Shown here piece after piece: positions 1 through 10,965 of a stretch of DNA of 64,000 nt. The translations under genes were made by a program, and so were the position numbers. The notes beneath the pieces were generated by a model. It worked only from the letters and a program-made list of their open reading frames with translations. It ran no database searches and was not told the origin of the DNA. Numbering within the stretch: position 1 is the stretch's first letter; each line of letters starts with the position of its first letter. The stretch lies in assembly GCA_958295665.1 (NCBI GenBank), contig OY282559.1:247376764-247440763 (forward strand). Direction: 5' to 3'. This stretch comes from Tipula vernalis. Its lineage: Eukaryota > Arthropoda > Insecta > Diptera > Tipulidae.

Positions 1-1054
1 TAACAGCTGCGATTACAGATCCCATTCCAAATTATTGTGAAGGATTGAATGGATTTTTTGGATTTGGTGTAGCTGTTGGAAGGGGTGTTTTGAGAACTTT
101 TAATTTAGAAACAGATGGCTGCGCTTTATTCATACCGGTTGATAAGGTTACAAATGCGATTATAACCACATCTTGGCTTCATGGGACCAAAAAGTCAGTT
201 AACTCGCATAAGTGTTTCAATCTTTAATTTATAATGTTTCGATAATTTTATACTTCGTTTATATTTCGTTTCTATTTATACTTGTAGGATTGGTCAAATT
301 GAATACTATAATGCGAGCGTAAACCACGAGAATACTACAACATTTAAGGCTTATTGTGAGCTTTGTGAGTTAAATAGAATAAATAAAGCGGTAAGATTTG
401 TAATATAAGTTGTATTTTTAGTTGAAGACCTTCGATATAAGATGCCTCTGAACTATTCAATTTGGAGTCCCAACGGTTCGTTCACAAGATGTATTTACTA
501 TCACTATGCAAGAGTAGTTATTTATCAAATAATACCCGCGATTTTTATCGATACACTTCTTAGACTGTTCCGTCAGAAACCAATGTAAGTAACTTCGTTG
601 TAATATTAGTAGAAAAATGATTAAAATTCTTTTATTTTAAATCCAGAATGATGAAAGTTCAACGAATGATATTTGGTGTTAGCCAAACACTTGTGCCATA
701 TTGTCGTAGTGGTTTTCGGTTCAATACTGATCGATTTGAAACTATTCGTGATCAACAAAATAACGTGGATAAAGCCATTTTCGACACGGACATGCCAAAG
801 GTGGATAAGGGTACATTAGTTTTTGAAGTATTTAAAGGAATAAGAAGATTTATTTGCAAAGAAAAAGACGAAGACATTCCGCGGGCAATAACCATTTCTA
901 GAATGTAAGTTTTAAGGATAATTATGTAGGAATTTTCTAATAATTTTTTTTTTTATTTAGTTTATGTTGGATCAATATTGCGGCAAATACTGTAATGATT
1001 TATTATGTATTAAAATATATGTGCAGGCGATATTTGAGTAATTTTTCTTTGTAA
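1..1054 (+). CDS. Fatty acyl-CoA reductase, gene 1 (3' part: exons 3-7)
   Basis: Cut by the left edge. Exons read 1-193 (exon 3, partial), 288-364, 422-584, 647-904 and 961-1054 (stop TAA). All junctions are GT-AG and the reading frame is continuous. The protein shows the end of the Rossmann reductase domain (motif NYCEGLNG, then a G-rich GVAVGRGVLRT stretch), then the FAR_C region with a hydrophobic segment near FYQ/IYQIIPAIFIDTLL, the typical QR-F-----F motif block, and a short hydrophobic C-terminus ending RRYLSNFSL. FARs reduce acyl-CoA to fatty alcohol with NADPH, usually at ER or peroxisomal membranes. It is nearly identical to gene 2 and differs by a few residues in exons 5 and 6 (for example FEVFKG here, FEGVKG in gene 2). 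Exons 1-2 should lie upstream of the window. The family call is firm; the substrate is unknown. Confidence 0.88.
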
Positions 1055-1077
1055 TTTTTTGGAATTAGAATTTTATT

Positions 1078-1083
1078 AATAAA
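1078..1083 (+). promoter_or_regulatory. Polyadenylation signal of FAR gene 1
   Basis: AATAAA lies 24 bases after the stop codon of gene 1. The same hexamer sits at the same spacing after gene 2. Confidence 0.6.
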
Positions 1084-1965
1084 ATGAATATATAATATCA
1101 ACAGCCATCATTTTTATTATGGAATAAGGAGCCGCAGAAGAAGAAAGAGAGGTAAACCTTCATTGCTTAATGTGTGCCAATCTATTAAGATGCTTCATAG
1201 CCTAGAAAATAAGGATTAAACCGAATTTCGCAACAGCATTCCTGTATTTTGCCGGCAAGAAAATTTTATTACTACATTATCCATAAATTAAACATATTTC
1301 TTCTTTGATTTATGCTAATCAGGAGGCTGATCTAAAAATTTCGAAAATATGGTAAAATAATGTATAATATATAGGTATAAGCTTCTTCGACGTTAACGAG
1401 CTCAATGCTCTTGTAGTCTGGAAATCCAGAAGATTTAAGGAATAATCATGATACCAATGAATTTTTTTACTACGTGAAAGAAGTAAAATTGATTACTAAG
1501 GATATGAAGTCTGAACACAGAAACCCTTTTCTAAAATCAAAGGGCAAAACCGACAGAAATATACATCACCTTAAATTATATTAAAAGAACACACAACACA
1601 CAACACAACTACAAGCAATCCAATATATTTGGTCACAAGGTGCCGCTAAAACTTTCGGATTAATTTGCCAGTTATGCTTCAATTTGTAATTTGCTACTTA
1701 CCAAGCGGGTAGTATAAATCTGCTGTGAAACGTTCTATCCTTTTTCAGTAACGCTTTGGCAATCCGAAATGTTACGAATAACACCACAGTTTGTCCTCTT
1801 TCTGAGATGAACATTGTTGTGCATAGGAAGACTTTTCTTGAATCATCTGGACAGACGATCAGAATAATTGTTCTCCTTGAAAATTAGTGTAGGCTGAAAA
1901 CTAACGGACTGGTCCGGCTTCGGTTAGGTATTAGGTTAGGCTTAAAACTAACGGACTGGTGGCAT
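1084..1965. other. Intergenic region downstream of FAR gene 1
   Basis: No coding signal found. It holds a short CA-rich run near 1587-1610 and, in this copy only, a direct repeat of AAAACTAACGGACTGGT near 1897 and 1941 that accounts for about 45 extra bases relative to copy 2. Confidence 0.5.
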
Positions 1966-2309
1966 GTTTGAACTCAATCATATCGACTCTATATATAACG
2001 AACTATACCGAACCTTCACTCAAATCCAAGTCAACTTCAACACATACCTTGTTCAACCCTAATTCAACCTCAATACAAACTTCAATTCAACCTATAACAA
2101 CGCAAATCTCAACGAATCCTTATTAAACCTGCGGATGGAACTCTATTCACAACTCAATGTTTTTTTATCTTTACTTTATACTTTGTGCTTAATACTTTTT
2201 ACTTTTACTTTTTTTAGTTTGTAAGTTATATTATATGTATATTGCATAAAATATAAATAAATAAGTGTAAGTATATTGCATAAAATATAAATAAATAAAT
2301 AAATAAAAT

Positions 2310-2348
2310 TTTACTTTTTACTTTGTACTTTTTACTTTTTACTTTTTA

Positions 2349-2401
<53 letters not shown>

Positions 2402-2799
2402 TTACTTTTTACTTTTTACTTTTTACTTTTTACTTTTTACTTTTTACTTTTTACTTTTTACTTTTTACTTTTTACTTTTTACTTTTTACTTTTTACTTTT
2501 TACTTTTTACTTTTTACTTTTTACTTTTTACTTTTTACTTTTTACTTTTTACTTTTTACTTTTTACTTTTTACTTTTTACTTTTTACTTTTTACTTTTTA
2601 CTTTTTACTTTTTACTTTTTACTTTTTACTTTTTACTTTTTACTTTTTACTTTTTACTTTTTACTTTTTACTTTTTACTTTTTACTTTTTACTTTTTACT
2701 TTTTACTTTTTACTTTTTACTTTTTACTTTTTACTTTTTACTTTTTACTTTTTACTTTTTTTTACTTTTTTTACTTTTTTTTACTTTTTTTTACTTTTC
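2310..2799 (+). repeat. (TTTTTAC)n minisatellite, ~0.49 kb
   Basis: Almost pure 7-bp repeat with an early GTAC variant and a tail of longer 9-10 bp T-rich units after 2755. Any ORF across it is an artefact: 21 bases give seven stop-free codons in all three forward frames. Confidence 0.97.
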
Positions 2800-3231
2800 A
2801 CTAACATTGGTTTAAGGGCATTTTGGTTACTTTTTCCGATTCAGGGGCCTGTAAAAAGTCGAGAAAATTTGTTTTGACCACCTAAATATTTGGTCATTTT
2901 TTGTAGGATTTCAATCCTTTGGTCTTTTTAGACCGGAGTAATCGAGTATTTTTGAAATCAGCGGTGATAATTTTTTTTGCAGTACAGCAATGGCTTGTTA
3001 ATTTGACTTAAAGGGTTAATTGTTATTCTTAAAGCATGATATCGATAGAATATCGACCAGTGTATTCAATTTAATGTCGGTTAACCTAGAATTAATTATT
3101 GACAGTTTCTAGCCATAAAAGGTCTTGTCGGTTCAGGGCTGTTTCAAGTTGTGTTCACTGATACCATATCGTGCCCTTCACAACTGATTTTGGAGCTGCA
3201 TCATTTTGGAAGCTGATGCTTCCTGGAAAAA

Positions 3232-3760
3232 GAAAATGGAGGTGTGGCCAACACACGAATTTCTTTTACGAACAGAGAATTTTGAGAAATTTTATATAAC
3301 TTTTTTTTTAAATTTTTTTTTTTTTTAATTTTTAAATTTTTAAATTTTTTTTTTAAATTTTTTATTATTTATCATTTTTTTGTTTTTAATTTTTGGAAAC
3401 ATTTTGTGTTGAATAGTTTTTTGTAAACCTTATACTTTATAAGATATTTTCAAAATAAATTTTCTGGACCAAGGGAGTGACCACTTCCGGTTAGCCGATT
3501 TGGAGTAAAATTCACTGCGAACTCCCAATTTATCAAAAAAGCTTAAATCTGAAGTTTCAGTTCGATTGGTTAAACCATCTAGGCTGTAGAGAGGACACAG
3601 ACAGACTGACAGACTGACAGACTGACAGACAGACAGACAGACACCATTTCGAAACCCACTTTTTCGGACTCAGGGGACCTCAAAACAAACAAATCTCTAA
3701 AAATCTCAAGGTCCAAAATTTTCATGATTACTATACTTTATTTTACTAGAGTAAAAGAAA
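3232..3760 (+). mobile_element. Dispersed element R2, copy nested in R1 copy A
   Basis: It starts at AATGGAGGTGTGGCCAA and ends at CTAGAGTAAAAGAAA. Internally it has an oligo-T/A region, then an (ACAGACTG)n/(ACAG)n microsatellite at about 3596-3642, then the words CGGACTCAGGGGACCTCAAA. Other copies lie at 25812-26290, 32668-33204 and 52745-53232. The R1 copy at about 62095 lacks it at the same point, which fixes its ends. No ORF or terminal inverted repeat was seen; the class is unknown. Confidence 0.75.
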
Positions 3761-3930
3761 TTAATAGTGGTGAAAACCTAGAAGAAACCAAATTTGGTAT
3801 GATAACCAGCAGGCCACTTCGTTCCTGGCGTCGATCTACAAGAGATCTTTCTCGAAAATGCTGCTGACGAATTCAGATATCTTTCAAAATCTAGTGCAGT
3901 GTTTTTGGGAAATCGAGACGCATCCTGTTA

Positions 3931-4980
3931 CCAAACTGGAAATAAATAGAAAAAAATCAAGAATATTGGGACAATTATGCTCTTCACACCCACCCAATCT
4001 ATTGATGGTTCCTCTGTTGTTCACAATGCATTGTTTTCTAAACTTGGAGAATCGTAGGCTTTATAGCTTGCTCGAGAAGAGAACCAACTATTCAAAGTTC
4101 ATTCCCGAGTCACAGACGCTGAATCATTTGAACCCAACATCGAGGGTCTCTCGATGACTTCTTCAATCGTCATCTGTTTCTTTGAATATTTTTCTGCATT
4201 CTGTAACGAAACAAGAAGATTGCTTTGTGGTTCTTATGCATGCGTATGAAATAATCCTACTCCAATTCTACGCATGTGCACCTTAATAGGTGGTTTATCA
4301 CTTAGCAATAGAGGAAGAAGAGCGATTCCCGATTTGGCTTTCTATCAATCAAAAACTGTTCCAAAACTTTATCAAATAATTATTTTAGAATTTCATTTCC
4401 ATCGCAAGTGTCATAGCTCATCACGATCATTCAATAAATTGCCAAGTTTCATTATAATTGGCCATATTCCAAAAAAATGCATATTCCAGTTAACTCTTTC
4501 TTAACCGATTGTGATGAAATTCGGTATTTTTGATAAAGATCTGGAATATGATCAATAGAGATCGGTGTATGGTTAATTTAAACAAATATATACGATTATT
4601 CAATAAAAGAATTATATTGAAACAATAATAAAGATTTATTAAAAGGGTTACGTATATTTTGGTGAGGCATTGGAAAAAACTACCTTGGTATTTTACGATA
4701 TATTGAGACAAGCTTTAAACATTGTGCCCTAATATACATATATTGAATAATAATTATTAAATGACATCGATACAAAAATTAATTTCCATTACACTTTGTA
4801 TATCGGATCATTCTGTAATAATTTTCCATGAGTTTTGCACGGTTTGCGTTTTAAGTACTGCAAACAATTTATTAATTTACCTTTGAAAATAAAATAAAAA
4901 CTTACCTGCCATTATTTTATTTTGAAAAACTTGAATGCTGTACTGGTTTATGCCTTTAACCTTTATCCAATTTCCAAATG
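3931..4980. other. Intergenic region upstream of the orphan FAR exon
   Basis: No gene recognised. A short ORF around 3858-4157 contains a string resembling BEL/Pao pol (LVQCFWEIE), but this is too weak to call. Around 4487-4560 is a sequence (TTAACCGATTGTGATGAAAT and following) that recurs imperfectly at about 6296-6430, so this is probably more degenerate repeat DNA. Confidence 0.4.
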
Positions 4981-4989
4981 AAATTATTG

Positions 4990-5089
4990 ACAATGTAATA
5001 TTTATTAGTGCTACTTACAAAAAAAAATTCCATCAATAACAATGTAATTGTAGTACTGCGATTACATTGTAGGTTTTTTAATATAAATA
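4990..5089 (+). promoter_or_regulatory. FAR promoter (orphan copy): ACAATGTAAT motifs and TATA box
   Basis: TATAAATA is at 5082-5089, about 120 bases before the ATG and 30-40 before a CCAGTCAA initiator-like string near 5123. Upstream, the decamer ACAATGTAAT occurs at 4990-4999 and 5039-5048 and in inverted form at 5061-5070; the last two form a dyad. The same arrangement is present in front of FAR gene 3. The transcription-factor role is inferred. Confidence 0.6.
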
Positions 5090-5205
5090 GCAGTACTTTT
5101 ACCAAACGATTTTAGTTTATTCCAGTCAACGAATTTTTGTGAATTTAATACTGATCGTTTAGATATTTAAATTCATTGGCTTGTGTGCGAATTAATTGGA
5201 AAAAA

Positions 5206-5394
5206 ATGTCAGAAATTAAGCAATTCTATGCTGGCAAAAATGTTTTAGTTACCGGTGCAACAGGTTTTATTGGAAAAGTGCTGGTGGAAACAATTTTGCG
5301 TGATTGTAACGACGTAAATTGTGTCTATTTATTAATACGTAATCGTGACAAAAATAATTTTGCACAGCGGCGGAAGGATTATTTAAATCATTTG
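5206..5394 (+). CDS. Orphan first exon of a fatty acyl-CoA reductase
   Basis: It encodes 63 residues starting MSEIKQFYAGKNV and containing the NADP-binding motif TGATGFIG at residues 16-23. It ends at a GTGAGT donor in phase 0. The ATG at 5206 is preferred over the upstream in-frame TTG because the paralogous exon at 14880 starts at the same MSEIK. It is almost identical to exon 1 of gene 3 (34635-34823). No matching exon 2 follows before gene 2's own first exon at 14880, so it appears to be a by-product of the segmental duplication. It could be dead, or could splice in frame to exon 2 of gene 2 at 28736. It has a Lys-to-Thr change at residue 29, where the other two first exons keep Lys. Confidence 0.75.
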
Positions 5395-6681
5395 GTGAGT
5401 GCTTTTAAGCTTACCAAGTTTGCTCTGAACATAATTTTGACTAATTTATATTGCTCATGGTTTTTGTAACTTCATACCATTATAATTAGATTTGATATTC
5501 TCTTCAATCTCTTTTATAAATATTTCAATGGGTACATTTCTAATTACCCCCATTTATTACTTGCAAATTTTAGAACAAAACACCTGAATTGGCTTCACAG
5601 AAACTATTGAAAGTAACTCAATATTACGGTTTTATAACGCCATACGCAGTGCCAACATAAGTATTTAAAATCTCATTATTATTATAACTTTAAAAGGTCG
5701 CTTACATTTATTAATATCATATTCATATTTCAGTGCGGTAATTTAAATAGGCCCTTAATTACAGTATACTTTGGAAAATTAATACCAAAATATATTTAAA
5801 AATATGACAATGTTCCCAATTCGAAATTCTTCGGAAAATCCAGAATAGGGCCTGTATTCTTCAAATTATAATAAAAAATTGAAAATTTAAATTGATATAC
5901 ACTAAAGTCACCGGCGACTTTTTCGGTCAATTTCAAGATATTCTTGAATTTCGGTGAAAAATTCACCGAAGATTTTTTCGTTCATAAATGCACCGAAAAA
6001 TTCCTTGATTTTTCTGATCTGGTTTTATCTTCACCAATTTCCAATTCACTTCAACTGTTGAAATATTTGTAATTGGCGTTGGAGCGATGACAAGTTATTT
6101 ATGATATGGTTCATTCTAACCCAAAAAATAAAAAATTGAGAAAATTGAAATTCTTTTAAAAACTAATTTTGAAAAATCTTCAAGTAAATTGTTTTATAAA
6201 TGGTTCATTAGAAAATTTTATATTAATTTGGTACAATTTTGAGGCAGTTAACAGGTTTGACAACTAAAAATAATATTGTTTGTTTACACGAAAATGCTAT
6301 AACTTGGCTATTCCTTAATAGATTATGACGAAATTCGATATGTCCGCTGGAAATGGAACTAAAAATTAGATACTAAAATATTTTTTTGATGAAGATTGGA
6401 ATATGATGGTCAGTAAGAATGGAACTTGGCTATTTCTTAACCGAAATTACATTGGAAATGAGATATTAAAATGATATTCAGAGGCTCTGCATTACCTTAT
6501 TATTATATCCTGATTCCCTGAAATTTTATATTAATTGAGTTCCAATTCCTAGATCCAGACCTCCGACAGAAGAAAAATATGAGGCAATATGTCAAGAGCA
6601 GCAATATTAGTCTTAAATATATTAAATATTTTTCTTAAGCTTCTAATATTTTGGTAGATTATGAAAAAGTTTAGTTTATTC
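5395..6681. other. Duplicated part of FAR gene 3 intron 1
   Basis: Noncoding and A+T-rich. Around 5908-6000 is a cluster of short direct and inverted CACCGAA/TTCGGTG words. The stretch ends at the duplication junction near 6723. Confidence 0.5.
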
Positions 6682-6996
6682 TTAATACGTTTGGTAGAAG
6701 ATGTTTGAAAACCTATGTTGACAAGCTAATTTCACGAAATCAAGCGGTGGCGAGCTTCCCTGTTCCTTTGTTGATTTAAACAGCTCGTCATATCGTACAC
6801 TACATATTTCCATCTCTATTTCTGGGTTTCTTATGTGTGTATTTCTTGGTAATAACGACCTATCCATCTGTTCAGCCCTCAAAGAATTAATTAAAATCTC
6901 CTTAGAGTCACTGGCTTTGCTAGAAAGATTCCTAACGAGATATTCTACATCAAGTTCTGGGGGACTTAGTAATTGAAGGTAAATAATAGGATCCAT
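6682..6996 (-). pseudogene. gag-like ORF fragment, truncated at the duplication junction
   Basis: A 104-residue minus-strand ORF starting MDPIIYLQLLSPPELD. Its N-terminal layout (a DVEYLVRNL segment followed by an INSLRAEQ segment) resembles the start of insect LTR-element gag proteins, but I do not recognise the exact family. The last ~12 codons run past 6723 into the duplicated FAR intron and are not native, so the original protein was cut there. The gag interpretation rests mainly on its position downstream of the primer-binding site. Confidence 0.4.
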
Positions 6997-8636
6997 TGTG
7001 CTTTGTTAACAAAATTTAATTTAAACTCAATTACACTAAAATTGTTGTCCAACAAGAAACAAAATTTTATGGCACATGCGAAAACCCAATTAATTTGTTA
7101 CGTCTAAATTCAGAAAAAAAAATAATAAGGCATCCAAGATGACTTGGTTCGTACAATTACAAGATATTATTCCAAAATATTATTTAAATATTTAATTGTA
7201 TATGTATACTTGTAACTCAAATAATCTAAGAATGTACAAAATAATTTCACTTAATATCAAAAATTCCGGTTTAATTATTTATATCTTTTTTTTTTTTTTT
7301 TTTATTAAATCATGGTCGATGATGATGCGTTACGCCAGAAGAAAGAATGAATTAAAAAAATCATATTTGGATACTGTACATAAGTAAACTGAATTAATTC
7401 TAATGAATTGTGAAACAAATGCATGAACAACTGTAACCTAACCAGTGAGACTAATCCAGATTCGCTAGACGCTCAATCACTGGCTCTAGAACACTGTCAA
7501 TACAATTCCCCCACAACTCACCAGAAAATTAAAGGGTTAAAACTTTAGGAAAATTGATGGAAAACGGGAAATGGAAATTTCTATGCAGAACTCAGTAGTC
7601 CAGCTATCATCACTAGGAACTCACGAAATTCAATCATGTATCAACAGGTTATAATTAGACTCTGTATCAATACATTTATTCCAGACGGGGCAAAGGATAG
7701 ACATTTTTGGAAAGGGGAGTACAACAAACGCCACTTTTGCTAAAAGAACCATAAGAGGGAAGCCACGAAATCATCGTGTATCAACCAATGATGACTCTGG
7801 AAGCAAGCAACATTCGTTACGTTAAATCAAACAAGGTTTAAAAAAAAAAACAGTAATAATAATAAAATTAAAAAAAAAGTAATAAGAATGAGTTTTTTTT
7901 TAGCAACCAACCGCTAATAATATTAATGAACCATATTATTGTATCGCGAAAATAAATTATTAATAATAAAATTAACACGAAAATTCGAGAGATCAAAGAA
8001 AATTAGCAAAAGTTATTGAGATTAACAAGCGGTTCTTCTGGAAGCGTCTGTTGAGTGGAGAGGCCACTTGGATGGCTTATTAGGTCTACCAAATAAATAC
8101 ACAATTGTAAAATTAGAAAACCTTATTTGACAATAGTTCACTTATGCACCATCCATATTAGGTTATAGGGAATTACTAGAAATTTACTCTAAAGACTTCT
8201 AAAAAAAAAAATGCTAACCATGCAGTTTAACGGTTAAACAACAGTTCACCACATGACCTTTCAGGTCCCTGTTTCGGCGCCATTTTGTTACGTGTCTCTT
8301 TATTAGCGACCAACATGTTGAAATTGGATATATTTCAGTGGATATTGGGGGGTACTTATCGCTATATCTTTGATGAGACACCACAAACCATTATGTTGAT
8401 TGAGTGTTACCAGAAAAAGAAACTTAAAAAAAAACTGAAAGAAAACATAACGGAACTCGCTGACCACCACATCATCATCAACCACTAAAAAGTCGCCAAC
8501 TAATTCATATTAAAATATTTATTGACATTTAAGAAAAAAAATCAAATATATTGGAAAGGTATACATCAGGAGCAATAAATAAGTTTCTTACATACTAGCA
8601 TAAAAAAATTTGTTTACAAAAACTGAACAGTTACAA
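6724..8636 (-). mobile_element. Remnant of a tRNA-Lys-primed LTR retroelement
   Basis: Reading on the minus strand there is a putative LTR (8636 to 8287, TGTAACTG...CGTAACA), a primer-binding site (8282 to 8265), about 1.3 kb of leader and a gag-like ORF (6996 to about 6724). The order fits an LTR element, and Ty3/gypsy elements of the Osvaldo/Ulysses type use such a primer. The element stops at 6723/6724, the segmental-duplication junction, so pol and the second LTR are missing here. The far LTR boundary is a guess. Confidence 0.5.
8265..8282 (-). other. Retroelement primer-binding site (tRNA-Lys type)
   Basis: The minus strand reads TGGCGCCGAAACAGGGAC, two substitutions away from the classical tRNA-Lys primer-binding site. 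Four bases before it the minus strand ends a possible LTR with CGTAACA. Confidence 0.65.
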
Positions 8637-8956
8637 AAAAAATCAAATAAATGTTTGGGCAAAAAAAAAAAAAAATTTTTAATGAAAAACTCACCCACAA
8701 TCTGCCGTAGAGTACTCTCGGTTCATTTGTGTGCGGTATGGCTGAAAAAAAATTTTATTACTTCACTAGGCCCAAGGTTACTACTTTCACTTGATATTTT
8801 TTTTTCCACTGTTCTTAACTTAAAGCAAGATTTTTTTTTTTTTATTAACTTTAAATAAATTTGAAACTAAACACCAAGTTATGCCTCCACCATATTTTTT
8901 TCTCCTTTTTTTTTTTTTTTAAAGCAAGATTGAGCTAAATGAATAATATATCTATA

Positions 8957-9214
8957 GTAGTGTTTTTTTATTCGCTCCGGATAGCTGCTATCGAGAGCCG
9001 TCATATAAAAAATGGCTCCGGATAGCGCTCCGTATAAATAGGTAGAGCCAAATATTTTTTATATGAAGTTTTTGGTAAACAATTGAATTAAAAATGATAG
9101 TTTGATGTTAAATAAGTTTAGTTTACCAATAAATAGCGCGTCAAACTTAAATTTAGGCATAGAAAAATGACGGCTCTCGATAGCAGCTATCCGGAGCCAA
9201 TAAAAAAACACTAC
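8957..9214. mobile_element. MITE, 258 bp, 48-bp terminal inverted repeats
   Basis: The ends GTAGTGTTTTTTTATT...AATAAAAAAACACTAC are inverted and match over about 48 bases with one or two differences. The TIR core is GCTCCGGATAGCTGCTATCG. A shorter inner copy of the same word (GGCTCCGGATAGCGCTCC) follows the left TIR. A truncated relative lies at 56435-56552. Flanks resemble ATATATCTA on both sides, so the target duplication is unclear. Confidence 0.85.
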
Positions 9215-10235
9215 ATATATCTACTATATATGTTTATATATATATATTTATATTTATGTATAGTTTCACTACACTAGGATACAACTATCGGCTGATGTCT
9301 GTATTGTTGACCGTTTCCTCTGGCCGAAATTAAGCGGCTTCACTATAAATGCAGCAACAATATAGCCTACCGCTTCATTGTGGTACCGTTATACGAGTTT
9401 TTATATCCCGCAATCTTTAGCGTTTTATTATATTTTTCTTTATAAATAATTGAATAAAAGATGAGGCCCCGCTGTTAAATGAAACACTTGTTTTAGCCAG
9501 GTACTTCTAAATTTAATATGCGAGCTTATAACTCACCAGAAAAATGATTTATTTTGCTGTTGTTGCTTTAATGTGTTGGCAATTTACACAGCAATTCCTC
9601 GGACATACGATTGTTATGTCTCTAAATAAATGTGATAATAGCACACTATATTAACAAAAACTCACAACACAACACTAATCAGATAAACCTACCATCTACT
9701 AAAAATATTTTTCACTTTTTTTTTTTAAATTTCGGAACTTCTAACTATGATAAACCACGGTTGCCTCACGTAAAATGAGCTTATTAAAAATAATTCTGCA
9801 TAACGAAAAAAAACTAAATACAATATACAATACCAGTTCAATTATTCAGAAATATATACTTTATATGCCTTCCCCTCAGTGTTAATATACAGATTTATTG
9901 GACATTCCTATTGTCTTCCAAGTTACCCATAGGAATCATCTTTCATAAAAAAAAACAAATCGAACGATTGTGTGATAGCTATATATTATGTACATAAAAG
10001 TATATAAACCAATACTAAGTTTGAGTTATATAAAGCAAATTTAATGTATTATACCAATGACTAATGCAAAAAAATTATAAAATCATCAAAACAACAAAAA
10101 AAAATAACCAGGTCAATTGCACCAAACTTTTGGTATACAAAAGTTTACTGACCTATATAATTAAACATTAATATTGATTGGGATGTACATTATGTTATAA
10201 TTATTGCACGGGCGTCGAATCGTGTAAATTACATT
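9215..10235. other. A+T-rich spacer
   Basis: No coding or repeat structure recognised beyond short TA-rich and poly-A/T runs. Confidence 0.4.
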
Positions 10236-10965
10236 ATTTGACAACCGTAACAACACCAATAGCAACATCATCCGCATAGGCAACCACCTTGAAGCCACTA
10301 TCCTCCAGTCTCAGCAACAGGTTATTTATGACCAAGTTACAAAGCAGGGGGGACAGTATGTCACCCTGCGGCGTACCTCTACGTTCAAATCATTTAGCGG
10401 AGGATTCCCATAGACTTGCATTTATGATCCTGCCTCTTAGCATTTGACCTATCCTGCCCTTGAGTTAGTCATCCACTCCTAGATTCGAAAGTGCCATGTT
10501 ATAGCCCCTGGAAGCACGTTATTAAAGGCTCCCTCAATGTCCCAAAAGGCTAGCGTTGCGTAGTCTCTATACTCGAAAGATTTTTCAAAAAAATATATAA
10601 GAGAATGAAGAGCAGTCTCTACAGGTCTCCCCTTGCAATAAGCATGTTGAGATTTAGACAGCTTACCTGGCACAACCGTGCGTGCCTCTAATATGGGCTT
10701 CTATTTGTCTTTCCAGTGTTTTACAAAAAAAAGAAGACAAGCTAATCGGTGTAAGGTCTTTGGGATTACAATGTGAGCATTTTCCCGTCTTAGGTATAAA
10801 TACAACCTTCACTTCCGTCCATTTACTGGGAATGTGACATAGTTCTAGGCTGCCTTTGAAAATTACCTCTAACCAGGAAATGGTTAGATCCGTAGTTTGT
10901 TGAATACCCGCAGGGATAATACCATCGAGTTCAGGTGACTTATATGGTTTAAAACTGTTTATCGC
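10236..10965 (-). pseudogene. LINE reverse transcriptase, broken
   Basis: Minus-strand fragments in RT order: VVFIPKTGK and PISLSSFFLKTLER (about 10810-10690), SQHAYCKGR..ETALHSL and AFWDIEGAFNNV (10673-10479), then GTPQGDILSPLLCNL and the catalytic box YADD (about 10385-10265). These are the standard RT blocks of Jockey/LOA-type LINEs. Frame changes separate the blocks. Confidence 0.85.

Larger units (their letters stand above)
1966..3930. repeat. Dispersed repeat family R1, copy A
   Basis: This stretch matches 57293-62297 outside its internal arrays, and is duplicated again at about 31217-33380. The order is a G-poor run rich in CAACTCAA-like words, an A/T-rich spacer with TAAATAAATAAATAAA, a TTTTTAC minisatellite, then a unique 3' block with the words TTTTTCCGATT, GTAGGATTTCAAT and TCTTTTTAGACC. 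The 3' block is also present at about 23370-23480 and 25040-25170. The element class was not recognised. Confidence 0.7.
1..6723. repeat. Segmental duplication, copy 1 (left end outside window)
   Basis: Near-identical, collinear and in the same orientation as 29292-36068. It covers FAR gene 1 exons 3-7, the intergenic region and a FAR first exon with its promoter. Differences are scattered substitutions and small indels, such as an extra ~45 bp near 1910-1955, about 15 bp near 3836-3850, and about 95 bp at 5541-5640 that copy 2 lacks. The match stops abruptly after the shared string CCTATGTTGACA at 6723. The left end cannot be seen. Confidence 0.95.

Noticed and set aside
3858..4157. 99-residue ORF (and its 139-residue counterpart at 33168-33587)
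   Set aside because: It lies in repeat DNA. One string, LVQCFWEIE, recalls BEL/Pao pol, but no further blocks follow and the longer version starts inside element R2.
5176..5205. Upstream extension of the FAR first exon (10 more residues)
   Set aside because: It would need a TTG start, and the paralogous exon at 14880 begins at the MSEIK ATG.
8957..9214. CACTA-type (EnSpm) assignment of the MITE
   Set aside because: CACTAC is at the wrong orientation: the element starts GTAGTG and ends CACTAC.
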